From Oscillospiraceae bacterium (GTDB lineage: Bacteria; Bacillota; Clostridia; Oscillospirales; Ruminococcaceae), in the NCBI GenBank assembly GCA_030527085.1, contig JAUNBN010000024.1, positions 1-11,030 of the forward strand: a stretch of 11,030 nucleotides of DNA. Reading direction: 5' to 3'. Position 1 is the first letter of the stretch, and every line of letters starts with the position of its first letter. The notes beneath the pieces were generated by a model. It had not been told where the DNA came from and ran no database searches. It saw only the letters and a list, made by a program, of their open reading frames with translations. The position numbers and the translations under genes are program-made. This document shows, piece by piece, positions 1-6,105 of this stretch.

Positions 1-860
1 GCGCGAAAGCCGCCCTCGCGACGCCGCGTGCCGACGCTGTCCGCCAGCGCGTATATCACCTTTTTCGCGTCCGCGTCGCAGGCTATGTCGCGCGGGGTGG
101 TTGTGCTGTTGCCTACGGATTTTACGGGGTCGCTCTCATTGTCGCGCATCACTCCCGAGCTGTCCGCGTCGCGAGCATAACTCGAGATCAGCTCCCCCAT
201 CTTGCCCAGCTTCAGCCTCAGCACGGCGGGGTCGGCCGCCGCGAGCTGGCCTATGGTGTTTATGCCCATGGAGCGCAGCTTGCGCGAGGTTGCCCGCCCT
301 ACGTATAAAAGCTCCTCCACCGCCAGAGGCCAGACAAGGGCGCGGAAGTCCTCGCGGGTAAAAACCGTTACGGCGTCCGGCTTTTTGTAGTCCGAGCCGA
401 GCTTGGCCAGCACCTTGTTGAAGCTCACGCCTATGGAGACCGTCACGCCCAGCTCGGTCTTTATTCTGGCGCGTATCTCCTCGGCGAGGCGCGCGCCGCT
501 CTCGAAATCGGGCGCGGCTCTCGTTATATCCAGCCAGCACTCATCTATCCCGAAGGGCTCTATAAACTCCGTATAGTCGCGGTAGATATCCCGCGCGCGC
601 CGCGAATACTCTATATAGCGCGGCATGTGCGGCTCGAGCACGCGCAGGTTGGCGCAGCGCTCTCTCGCCTGCCATATGGCCATACCCGTCCTCACTCCGG
701 CGCGCTTCGCGAGCTCGTTCTTCGCCAGCACTATGCCGTGGCGCAGCTCGGCGCTGCCGCAGACCGCAACGGGAAAAGCCCTCAGGCGCGGGCGCTCCAA
801 AAGCTCTACCGAGGCGTAAAAATTATTCAAATCGGAATGCAGTATTATCCTCTCGCCCAA
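1..860 (-). CDS. dinB: Y-family DNA polymerase, DinB/Pol IV-like (3' end off the window)
   Basis: Error-prone translesion polymerase acting at stalled forks. Reading the minus strand from a TTG at 858-860 gives about 286 codons open to the window edge; only the C-terminal little-finger region is missing (family about 400 aa). The N-terminal palm motif HSDLNNFYASVE (residues 8-19) supplies Asp10 and a Tyr15 at the steric-gate position; IDECWLDIT supplies Asp106-Glu107, completing the catalytic triad. SIGVSFNKVLAK (142-153) follows, then the thumb and the linker motif KSVGNSTTTPRD. The start is well fixed: an in-frame TGA lies six codons upstream (876-878), TTG is the only start codon before the conserved core, and GGGGAGG sits about 8 bases before it. 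The variant HSDLNNFY instead of the common HVDMDAFY is, as I recall, a subgroup seen in Clostridia. The promoter carries a LexA box, so SOS induction is expected. The gene diverges from the cupin gene. Confidence 0.93.
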   Translation of the reverse strand, partial: MGERIILHSDLNNFYASVELLERPRLRAFPVAVCGSAELRHGIVLAKNELAKRAGVRTGMAIWQARERCANLRVLEPHMPRYIEYSRRARDIYRDYTEFIEPFGIDECWLDITRAAPDFESGARLAEEIRARIKTELGVTVSIGVSFNKVLAKLGSDYKKPDAVTVFTREDFRALVWPLAVEELLYVGRATSRKLRSMGINTIGQLAAADPAVLRLKLGKMGELISSYARDADSSGVMRDNESDPVKSVGNSTTTPRDIACDADAKKVIYALADSVGTRRREGGFR

Positions 861-892
861 GACCCCCGCCTCCCCTCACTGTGGGCGCTTCA

Positions 893-921
893 ATTATAGA
901 ACATTCGTTCTTAAATTTCAA
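893..921 (-). promoter_or_regulatory. dinB promoter, sigma-A type
   Basis: On the minus strand TTGAAA (916-921) and a perfect TATAAT (893-898) are separated by exactly 17 bases. The TATAAT ends about 32 bases before the TTG start, leaving room for the ribosome binding site. The spacer is occupied by the LexA box. Confidence 0.85.
898..911. promoter_or_regulatory. LexA (SOS) operator
   Basis: The sequence AGAACATTCGTTCT contains GAAC-N4-GTTC, the established Gram-positive LexA box core, with one extra palindromic base pair on each side. It fills the spacer between the -35 and -10 of the dinB promoter, so bound LexA would exclude RNA polymerase. I see no second copy in the window. Confidence 0.85.
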
Positions 922-994
922 GAGCATTTCCGAGAGGCAGCGTCCCGATTGCGGGGAAGCTTCACTGGCTTACACACCCTCCCCGAAGAAGGCG

Positions 995-1023
995 TTGACT
1001 TTGAGCGCGCATTAAATTAATAT
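995..1023 (+). promoter_or_regulatory. Promoter of the cupin gene
   Basis: TTGACT (995-1000) and TAATAT (1018-1023) with a 17-base spacer, about 40 bases upstream of the ATG at 1064. It is separate from and divergent to the dinB promoter; the LexA box lies 85 bases away, so this gene is probably not under SOS control. Confidence 0.6.
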
Positions 1024-1063
1024 CAAAAGCAGAAAGCAGTAAATCAATAAAGGAGACCGAGCT

Positions 1064-1414
1064 ATGATAAGACGCAGGGACGAGCGCAAAATAGATTTGC
1101 GCGAGCAGGTTCGCGGCGGCGAGGGCGTGACCATACAGCAGAACATACTCAACGACGAGGCGGAGCTCAACGGCAAGGGCCGCACCTACGCCCATATTAT
1201 TCTCGAGCCCGGCTGCTCGATGGGCTACCACGAGCACCACGGCGAGACGGAGTGCTACTATATTCTCAAAGGTACCGCGGAATACAACGACAACGGCGAG
1301 ATGAAGACCCTCTCGGCCGGGGACGTTTCATTCACGAACGACGGCCAGGGCCACGGCATCAAAAACGCCGGCGAGGAGCCGCTGGAGTTTATGGCGCTCA
1401 TTCTTTATAAATAA
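1064..1414 (+). CDS. Small single-domain cupin protein (cupin_2 type)
   Basis: A 116-residue cytoplasmic protein with no signal peptide. Cupin motif 1, G(X)5HXH(X)4E(X)6G, is exact from Gly50 to Gly70 with His56, His58 and Glu63 as likely metal ligands. Motif 2 runs from Gly86 to Asn101 with the fourth ligand His97 and the final Asn101; its usual Pro is replaced by Asn92. A bound divalent metal is therefore likely, but the family covers isomerases, dioxygenases and plain sugar- or effector-binding proteins, and nothing here fixes the substrate. Translation begins at ATG 1064 behind AAAGGAG (about 8 bases spacing). The gene is monocistronic: its own promoter lies upstream and a hairpin terminator follows. 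Composition matches the GC-rich flanking genes. Confidence 0.9.
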   Translation: MIRRRDERKIDLREQVRGGEGVTIQQNILNDEAELNGKGRTYAHIILEPGCSMGYHEHHGETECYYILKGTAEYNDNGEMKTLSAGDVSFTNDGQGHGIKNAGEEPLEFMALILYK

Positions 1415-1439
1415 GCGCGATTGAGCAAAAATACAAAGA

Positions 1440-1485
1440 AAAGGGCGCGGGGCTTTAAAGGGCCGCCGCGCTCTTTCTTCATATT
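1440..1485. terminator. Rho-independent terminator, usable from both strands
   Basis: Arms AAAGGGCGCGG (1440-1450) and CCGCGCTCTTT (1466-1476) pair over 11 bp with one G-T wobble; a T-rich run follows on the plus strand and a CTTTTCTTT run follows on the minus strand. It can end the cupin transcript and also the minus-strand operon whose last stop is at 1498. Confidence 0.7.
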
Positions 1486-1497
1486 TTCTGTTTAGGG

Positions 1498-2724
1498 CTA
1501 ATAATCAATATGGGTCTTTTTTGCCTTGTATGAGGCGATATCAAGCTTATACGCTGCAAAACCCGTCTTGTCAGACGAAAGCTCTGAAAAACCCATTGAG
1601 GGGTAAAAATCCTTTACCATGGAGTTCTTTTCCGTAGGGTAAAAATACCCTATTACGCTCTTTGCTCCCGCATCCCGCGCTTTTTTAATAAACACATTCA
1701 TCATGGCGTCTTCCAGTCCGCGCTTTAGAACACGACAGCTCATCAGCCAAAGCCTTATATGCATTTCACCATTCAGCAGCTCTCCGGACACAACCGAGAC
1801 AATACCGTTGTCGCCGAATTTGTCTGTCAGCCGCCCGCACAAGCAAATGCGGTTCGGCTCTTTTCGCATGGCGTCTATGTCTTTTTCGCTGCATCTGAGC
1901 GTTGTAAGATTAAACTGGTTTGTTTTGTTCGTAAGCTGCGCTATCCTTTGTATATGAATCGGCTCAAAATCCGAAATGACCGCGCGCATCTCAAGGCTCG
2001 CGAGGTAGTCGTCGTAATCGGCATATTCCGCGTTCGCCCGGCTCGCAGCCGCCCTTGACTTGTACTGCTGCGTCTTGGAAGCATCCTCCAGCGAAAACGC
2101 CGTCACTTCAAAATAAGCGCTGCGGTCAAGCATATTTATATATTTCTCAGCCGCTCCAAGCTCGGGGACGGACACCTCAGGGAGCCGGGCTTTTACGATT
2201 TCACGTTCTGCCGGGTTGTCGTCTGCAAATACAAAGCTATTCAAGCCAAGCGCCAGCTCCTGCGCCGTTTCCCGCAGGTTTTGGTCCTTGGGATTCCAAT
2301 TTGCTTTAATGCTTACAAAGTCGTCCGGCCTGAGTACCCCGTCGGGATGGTTCAGGCCCTCCAGCGCGTTCTGCATATCATTTTTTGAGTTGACCGCCAG
2401 CACAACGCCTATTTGCTCGAGCATTTTGCAATACTGCTGAAACTCTAAATAAACCTGGCCGAGCGCGGTCTCCCTGCCGATTTCGAGTCCTCCTGCGCCG
2501 TCCTCTCCCACTACGCCGCCCCAAAGAGTGTCGTCCAAATCCAACGCCAGAACCTTTTTGTTTTTTCCGTATACAGACTTGAGTATATTGGCAACGCTCT
2601 GCGCAACATAGGGTACGGCATCCAAGCAGCAGGCGTATTTATACATATGCCAGTACAGCGGAGAACCCCACTCTGAAAGGCCGTACTCCTGCGCGATATA
2701 ATCGATATCATTGATACAAAATCC
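1498..2724 (-). CDS. FkbH-like protein, HAD and GNAT-like fragment
   Basis: The frame is open from 2979, but family similarity begins only near 2724 (FCINDIDY); the part before that is antisense to nothing recognisable and out of the N-domain frame. HAD motif I is DLDDT (first Asp codon 2539-2541) followed by LWGGVVGEDG, typical of FkbH. Later come VNSKND and FADDNPAERE, then a GNAT-like C-terminal domain with QLTNKTNQFNLTT, SCRVLKRGLEDAMM and YYPT/FYPTEKN-type motifs. The first ATG within the similar region is at 2644-2646 with no good ribosome binding site, so independent translation is doubtful. The stop at 1498 faces the bidirectional terminator. Confidence 0.75.
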   Translation of the reverse strand, partial: GFCINDIDYIAQEYGLSEWGSPLYWHMYKYACCLDAVPYVAQSVANILKSVYGKNKKVLALDLDDTLWGGVVGEDGAGGLEIGRETALGQVYLEFQQYCKMLEQIGVVLAVNSKNDMQNALEGLNHPDGVLRPDDFVSIKANWNPKDQNLRETAQELALGLNSFVFADDNPAEREIVKARLPEVSVPELGAAEKYINMLDRSAYFEVTAFSLEDASKTQQYKSRAAASRANAEYADYDDYLASLEMRAVISDFEPIHIQRIAQLTNKTNQFNLTTLRCSEKDIDAMRKEPNRICLCGRLTDKFGDNGIVSVVSGELLNGEMHIRLWLMSCRVLKRGLEDAMMNVFIKKARDAGAKSVIGYFYPTEKNSMVKDFYPSMGFSELSSDKTGFAAYKLDIASYKAKKTHIDY

Positions 2725-3214
2725 GCTGTGTTCGCTCCCAGATATCCCGATTCCCCAAAAGGCGGTAATTGGGACGGTCGAAGTTATTTTGGATAATAAG
2801 GCATTGATATCTTTCTTCCAGAGCCTGCCACATGGACTGCAGGCGTTCAAACTCCTCGTGGAGCATTTGCTCTGCGGCTTTAGGGGTGGAATCCGGTTGG
2901 GGAAAACGCGTAATATTGCGCCAGCTTGTGTGTATATAAACCGCATCAGGAGAAAACTCATCAAGCTGCGGCGTTCCAAACACAGAGTCCTGCCAGTATT
3001 GGCCGTATTCGGATTGATAGAACTCCGGCTTTATTCCGTTATAGAGCAAAAACAGCTCAAGCTGCGCCGTTACCTCGTTTGTGGTAGAGCCGCCTAAAAC
3101 CGCAATTTTCTTTTCTATCCAGTCTGAGCCCTTGTTCAAAAGCTCTTTTTTTACGGCAGCCTTTTTCCGAAGCAGCTGTTTTGCGTCTATAGGATACTCG
3201 AAAAGATTCGTCAT
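2708..3214 (-). CDS. FkbH-like protein, N-terminal fragment
   Basis: 168 codons as read. The piece KIAVLGGSTTNEV with a following region ending in LIIQNNFDRPNYRLLGN is the SGNH-like N-terminal domain of long FkbH proteins. The last five codons (about 2723-2708) are out of the family frame and end at a premature TGA. ATG 3214 has only a weak AAGGCGAG before it. No catalytic HAD residues are in this piece, so alone it should not load glycerate. Confidence 0.8.
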   Translation of the reverse strand: MTNLFEYPIDAKQLLRKKAAVKKELLNKGSDWIEKKIAVLGGSTTNEVTAQLELFLLYNGIKPEFYQSEYGQYWQDSVFGTPQLDEFSPDAVYIHTSWRNITRFPQPDSTPKAAEQMLHEEFERLQSMWQALEERYQCLIIQNNFDRPNYRLLGNRDIWERTQRILYQ

Positions 3215-3271
3215 CAGAGTTCTCGCCTTTTTAACTCAAAGTTGGAGGAGTTGACAAACTCTCTTTCGTGC

Positions 3272-3517
3272 TTATCCATTGTTCTTTTCCAAAACGGCGT
3301 TTATTATATCGCCTACGGTTTTTATTTGAGAAACTTCATCTACCGAGAATTCGCTTCCGAACTCGTCCTGCACGGCTTGTAAAATAAGGATTTGCATCAG
3401 GCTGTCCCAGGCGGGGATATTATCCGCGCTGGAGTCCGAGCTTATCTTAAGGTTTTCGTCTCCGAACACGTCCTGAAAAATGGACTGCAATCTTTTCAAT
3501 ACTGCGCTCTCATTCAT
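3272..3517 (-). CDS. Acyl carrier protein
   Basis: 81-residue acidic acyl carrier protein. The attachment site is PAWDSLMQILIL, with Ser39 as the residue that takes 4'-phosphopantetheine; length and the four-helix pattern fit a stand-alone ACP. This is not the housekeeping fatty-acid ACP by sequence (WDSLMQ instead of the usual LDSLDTVEL). It has a good ribosome binding site (AAGGAG, about 7 bases before ATG 3517) that overlaps the stop codon of the preceding gene, 12 bases away, which suggests translational coupling. With an FkbH-like gene next downstream, the expected cargo is a glyceryl group. A phosphopantetheinyl transferase must come from elsewhere in the genome. The gene is intact. Confidence 0.92.
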   Translation of the reverse strand: MNESAVLKRLQSIFQDVFGDENLKISSDSSADNIPAWDSLMQILILQAVQDEFGSEFSVDEVSQIKTVGDIINAVLEKNNG

Positions 3518-3529
3518 ATTGGTTTCTCC

Positions 3530-4306
3530 TTATTGTCCTTTATATGTACAGAGTTTTCTTGATTTGTTTTCTGTAATGTCTTTCGTCAAGACCTCATAGG
3601 CCTGACCCATAAATACAAGCTTAATAATAGAATTATTCACACGATACTTCTTTAACGCACGTGCGGCTAAAAGGTCTTCCTCAATCGGGTCTATTGTTGT
3701 TTCAACGTCGAGGTTTAAATCCCTTACAAACATGGAGTAGCTTCTTTGACCGGCAAGACCGTTCTCATCTAAATAACCGGCGGTAAAGTCCTTAATAAAC
3801 CGGTATTTTACTCCACAGCATTGTTCAACATAATGTGTAAATGTGAAACAGTGCTGCAGGGAAACATCTACCATATAATTTTTCACATTATGCTCATGAA
3901 AGAACGCAAAGGGCGAATCCATACCAAAGGAATCCTTGTTTTCCATGGAGCAGAGCACATCCTGACACCGGCCGTAAACCGCGAAGGAATAAATGGGGTG
4001 CTTTGTCCTTTTAAAATCTCCGCGCTCCAGCGCCAGCGAACCCAAGGTTCCCGTTCTGCATTCCGTATTGTGAAAGTCGAACGCTATCCCGGAGCAGAAA
4101 TCCCAGTTGTAGGTGGGAAAAATAACGCTACCCTTTGGCCCAACCGCTTCGATGAGACCATCGATAAACTCATTAAGCTCAGGTTTCGCCCTGTTGCTCA
4201 AAGCGTCCCACAGAAGCCTTTTTGCGTCAGAGGAAATAAAGACAGTGTCCCCCGCTTCAATGTCCAGACGCCTTGCGTATTCTCTTAAGCCTATGTATGC
4301 TTCCAT
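3530..4306 (-). CDS. AAC(3)-family N-acyltransferase, likely biosynthetic
   Basis: 258-residue protein of the Antibiotic_NAT/AAC(3) fold (family about 260-280 aa). Visible landmarks are the N-terminal GDTVFISSD, GSVIFPTYNWDF (59-70), RTKHPIYSFAVYG with the family's conserved His103, a DSPF motif (130-133) and TFTHYVE with His158 and Glu161. Named members acetylate aminoglycosides at N3 using acetyl-CoA, but homologues such as FrbF act in biosynthesis. Sitting between a DUF4910 gene and an ACP/FkbH pair, this one more likely moves an acyl group, possibly glyceryl from the ACP, onto an amino group. That donor is my inference; the sequence does not show it. ATG 4306 follows AGAGGT by a few bases. 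It lies 51 bases after the DUF4910 gene. Intact; Ile codons are mixed, unlike the flanking chromosome. Confidence 0.85.
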   Translation of the reverse strand: MEAYIGLREYARRLDIEAGDTVFISSDAKRLLWDALSNRAKPELNEFIDGLIEAVGPKGSVIFPTYNWDFCSGIAFDFHNTECRTGTLGSLALERGDFKRTKHPIYSFAVYGRCQDVLCSMENKDSFGMDSPFAFFHEHNVKNYMVDVSLQHCFTFTHYVEQCCGVKYRFIKDFTAGYLDENGLAGQRSYSMFVRDLNLDVETTIDPIEEDLLAARALKKYRVNNSIIKLVFMGQAYEVLTKDITENKSRKLCTYKGQ

Positions 4307-4357
4307 ATTACCTCTACACCTAATACTTTATTTGAGCGAACCCAACATTAGTTGACC

Positions 4358-4894
4358 TCAATCAATAAGATCATTGTCAATAAGCTTCTCAACTATCGGG
4401 ATCAGTTCATTCACCGGAACCCCGATAATATTGCTTATTTCTATGAGGTCATTTTTGCCGTCCGCATAGGCAATAAAGTCGGTCATCGCTTTTACGCCGT
4501 CGTAGTTCCCCTTTTGGCTGATTGTAGGATATAAGCCCCGCTTTCCGAGCTGCGGCTCGCATAAGACCTTGACCTTATACGCTTTGTTATACTCAAGAGC
4601 GCTAATCACCTGAGTCATTATCTCATAACTGCCCTGAAAACCCTGAGGACTTATCAATTGCATATCGTCCTTCGATGTGTGATATTCGGGATATTCTCCA
4701 TATTTGGAGCGCGAATATCCGACAACGGGAAGGTCTACCCCCGGAGCGTTATACTGTCTTTCGTCCGAACCGCGCTCCAAAAAAGAGTATATCTGAACTC
4801 TCTCGCGGTAACAAAGCGCATTTTTAAGCACTCGATCCGCCAGAGTGTCTGCGTAGCGGGACTCAACGATTGAATAGGCTCGGTCATCACCGCA
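4358..4894 (-). CDS. DUF4910 protein, C-terminal fragment
   Basis: Family similarity in this frame begins with CGDDRAYSIVESRYADTL at 4894. The only formal start well inside is a GTG at 4831 with no clear ribosome binding site. It carries the FLERGSDERQYNAPG, EYHTSKDD and GKRGLYPT motifs and the winged-helix-like end (about the last 40 residues). Ends 51 bases before the AAC(3)-family gene. Confidence 0.7.
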   Translation of the reverse strand, partial: CGDDRAYSIVESRYADTLADRVLKNALCYRERVQIYSFLERGSDERQYNAPGVDLPVVGYSRSKYGEYPEYHTSKDDMQLISPQGFQGSYEIMTQVISALEYNKAYKVKVLCEPQLGKRGLYPTISQKGNYDGVKAMTDFIAYADGKNDLIEISNIIGVPVNELIPIVEKLIDNDLID

Positions 4895-5652
4895 CAGGAG
4901 AGGTTGAAACCGGCCACAACAAATTGCTTCAAATGCTTCAGATTTCTGCTGAGATAGGTAATAGACCCTATTGTTTCGGGGATAAAAATAAAGCGGTAGG
5001 TATACTTCCTGCGCGCGAGCGAACGCACATAACGTATCAATTCAGCCGCCAGCGCCGGGCCTGAGCATTCATTGTTAGCCATGGAGGGATGGCAAATATA
5101 GGTTGAAAAGAAAACCTCGCCCTTTGTCTCTCCCGGTAGAATTATCTCTCCGTAGTTTAGATTTCCATCTATAAGCTCACTGTCTATATACATGTGAAAC
5201 TTGCCGGGCGGCAGCGAGTTTTTCTGTTCCTCACTCATGCAGAAGCCAAAACGCTCTTTATAGTAAGAGGTCACGTAGGGTATCGCGTCCGGCATATCGG
5301 GCTGGGTGTATATGTGCTTCTTCAGTTCATCAAGCTCTACCCATTCGTCAACCGGAGTAGAATAGCCCATTACATGAAGGTTATTCCTCTTGAAATCAAT
5401 AATTCGTTTTTGTTCCTCGTCCTCTATAAAAGCCTCGCGTATCAGCCACTCTTTCGGAACCGTCCAGTCAAAGACCTTTGTGCCGGAAGGAACCGTATGC
5501 AGCGTAAGGCCGATGCCATTCTCTTCGCCGATATAATCTGACAGTATGATTAATGTCTCCCGCACACCGGGACCCGTAATGCTGCGGCAAATCGGATATA
5601 AGGCGCCCGCGAGCTTAAAAATCTGCCGGCCCTTTTCATATTCGTCTTTCAA
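4735..5652 (-). CDS. DUF4910 protein, N-terminal fragment
   Basis: 305 codons as read; the first 253 belong to the family and the remaining 52, from about 4893 to 4735, are out-of-frame tail. It contains the DUF2172-like region and most of the M28-like core but lacks the C-terminal HTS histidine motif, so the metal site would be incomplete. Confidence 0.75.
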   Translation of the reverse strand: MKDEYEKGRQIFKLAGALYPICRSITGPGVRETLIILSDYIGEENGIGLTLHTVPSGTKVFDWTVPKEWLIREAFIEDEEQKRIIDFKRNNLHVMGYSTPVDEWVELDELKKHIYTQPDMPDAIPYVTSYYKERFGFCMSEEQKNSLPPGKFHMYIDSELIDGNLNYGEIILPGETKGEVFFSTYICHPSMANNECSGPALAAELIRYVRSLARRKYTYRFIFIPETIGSITYLSRNLKHLKQFVVAGFNLSCAVMTEPIQSLSPATQTLWRIECLKMRFVTAREFRYTLFWSAVRTKDSITLRG

Positions 5653-5680
5653 GCTTTTTTATTCCTTATGTAAGAGTTAG

Positions 5681-5709
5681 ATTAAATCAGTAATTAATAT
5701 AACACAATT
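5681..5709 (-). promoter_or_regulatory. Probable promoter of the glyceryl-ACP operon
   Basis: On the minus strand TGATTTAAT (5681-5689) is an extended -10 element (TG-n-TTTAAT) in an AT-rich stretch; a -35 is poor (AATTGT at 17 bases, or TTGTGT at 15 bases). Transcription would begin about 20 bases before the TTG start. No other promoter is needed for the four closely spaced genes downstream. Confidence 0.4.
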
Positions 5710-5771
5710 CGCCTGTTATTTCCATACACATTTCCCGCTGGGGAGTGCCCATATTGCGCGCTTTTTGCTGT

Positions 5772-5798
5772 ATTCCCCCCGCCTTCGGCGGGGGGAAT
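5772..5798. repeat. Perfect 12-bp inverted repeat (hairpin) nested in a larger palindrome
   Basis: ATTCCCCCCGCC, loop TTC, then GGCGGGGGGAAT; pairing continues outward through a T-G wobble to CTG/CAG (5768-5802). Neither strand has a T-run after the stem, so it is not an ordinary terminator. Seven-base arms GGGAGTG (5741-5747) and CACTCCC (5825-5831) are almost exactly concentric with it. Confidence 0.8.
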
Positions 5799-5904
5799 GC
5801 AGCCTCAAATACCCGCTTTTGAACCACTCCCTTCCCACTGGGCGGACAGGATAAGCAAAGCTTTCTTCACCTCAAATTCACCCGCCCCACATCAGGAATT
5901 TATC

Positions 5905-5934
5905 TTGAGTTTATATAATTTATTAAAATAACTT
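5905..5934 (+). promoter_or_regulatory. Possible promoter of the exporter operon
   Basis: TTGAGT (5905-5910) is followed after 17-18 bases by ATAACT/TAACTT; a perfect TATAAT (5914-5919) also lies here but lacks a good -35. Either choice would give a leader of more than 200 bases before the ATG at 6159, containing the hairpins at 6012-6105. Weak call. Confidence 0.35.
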
Positions 5935-6011
5935 TATGCCTCTCCTGCTTTCGGCGGCGGGTCGTGAACTTTAAGCCTGCTTTAAGCCCGCGCGGTTATC
6001 ATGGAGCAGTG

Positions 6012-6105
6012 TGCAGCCGCAAGCGGAAATTCGTGCTGCAAAAGCGTGCTTAACGCTCTGCCTTCCTAGCCTGCGGCAGGAAAGCAGAGCAAGCATTCCA
6101 TGCGA
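6012..6105 (+). promoter_or_regulatory. Chain of hairpins in the leader of the exporter operon
   Basis: Successive inverted repeats: TGCAGC/GCTGCA (6012-6017 with 6035-6040) enclosing CGC/GCG; AGCGT/ACGCT (6043-6047 with 6053-6057); GCTCTGC/GCAGAGC (6055-6061 with 6084-6090) continued by TTCCT/AGGAA and GCC/GGC around a TGC loop; then a short GCAT-TCC-ATGC. The second and third share bases and so exclude each other. I recognise no known riboswitch or T-box motif, and no T-run follows. Confidence 0.4.

Larger units (their letters stand above)
1498..3214 (-). pseudogene. FkbH-like HAD-family glyceryl-ACP synthase, broken by a frameshift/deletion
   Basis: Long-form FkbH-like protein as read across two frames. 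The N-terminal SGNH-like domain is in one frame (3214 to about 2726) and the HAD domain plus C-terminal GNAT-like domain in another (about 2724 to 1498). Known role: FkbH enzymes take 1,3-bisphosphoglycerate, dephosphorylate it and load a glyceryl unit on the phosphopantetheine arm of a dedicated ACP; such an ACP gene is 57 bases upstream. The frame changes between GNRDIWERTQR and FCINDIDY. In family members I recall, about 20 residues lie between these motifs, and here they are adjacent, so an out-of-frame deletion fits better than a lone indel. The total of 1717 bases is 1 mod 3. All other conserved blocks look intact, so the lesion is recent or artefactual. Last gene of the operon. Confidence 0.8.
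4358..5652 (-). pseudogene. DUF4910/DUF2172 aminopeptidase-like protein (COG4310), single-base frameshift
   Basis: First gene of the operon. Restoring one base gives a 431-residue protein, close to the usual family length. Order of parts: an N-terminal DUF2172-like region with LYPICRSITGPGVRETL and VPSGTKVFDWTVPKEW; an M28-like metallopeptidase core with STYICHPSMANNECSG (His188, Glu196) and FIPETIGS (Glu226); a C-terminal part with YHTSKDD, LCEPQLGKRGLYPT and a winged-helix-like end, KNDLIEISNIIGVP. The reading changes at about 4891-4894, where the family motif C-x-GDDRAYS is split: the first frame reads to Cys253 and GDDRAYS continues in the next frame. The TTG start (5650-5652) is preceded by AAGGAAT at 8 bases and by an in-frame TAA, so no earlier start exists. 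Family function is unproven; homologues sit in polysaccharide or glycan loci. Confidence 0.8.

Noticed and set aside
136..540. 134-codon minus-strand frame inside the polymerase region
   Set aside because: Arg/Gly-rich shadow of dinB, whose true frame shows the full set of Y-family motifs.
952..985. CGGGGA/TCCCCG inverted repeat upstream of the cupin promoter
   Set aside because: Only six base pairs with a 22-base loop in GC-rich sequence; could easily be chance.
2725..2979. The first ~85 codons of the frame that carries the FkbH HAD domain, starting at ATG 2979
   Set aside because: They overlap the genuine N-terminal domain in another frame and show no family similarity; the real similarity starts at about 2724.
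3530..4306. Aminoglycoside resistance gene
   Set aside because: Family resemblance only; the operon context is biosynthetic and no resistance-type neighbours or mobile element ends are visible.
4885..4900. Programmed frameshifting in the DUF4910 gene
   Set aside because: No slippery heptamer or stimulatory hairpin at the junction, and the family is normally encoded in one frame. The FkbH junction near 2724 likewise lacks a +1 shift signal and has lost residues.
5768..5802. Strong GC hairpin as a rho-independent terminator
   Set aside because: No run of T follows the stem on either strand, and both adjacent operons start here rather than end.
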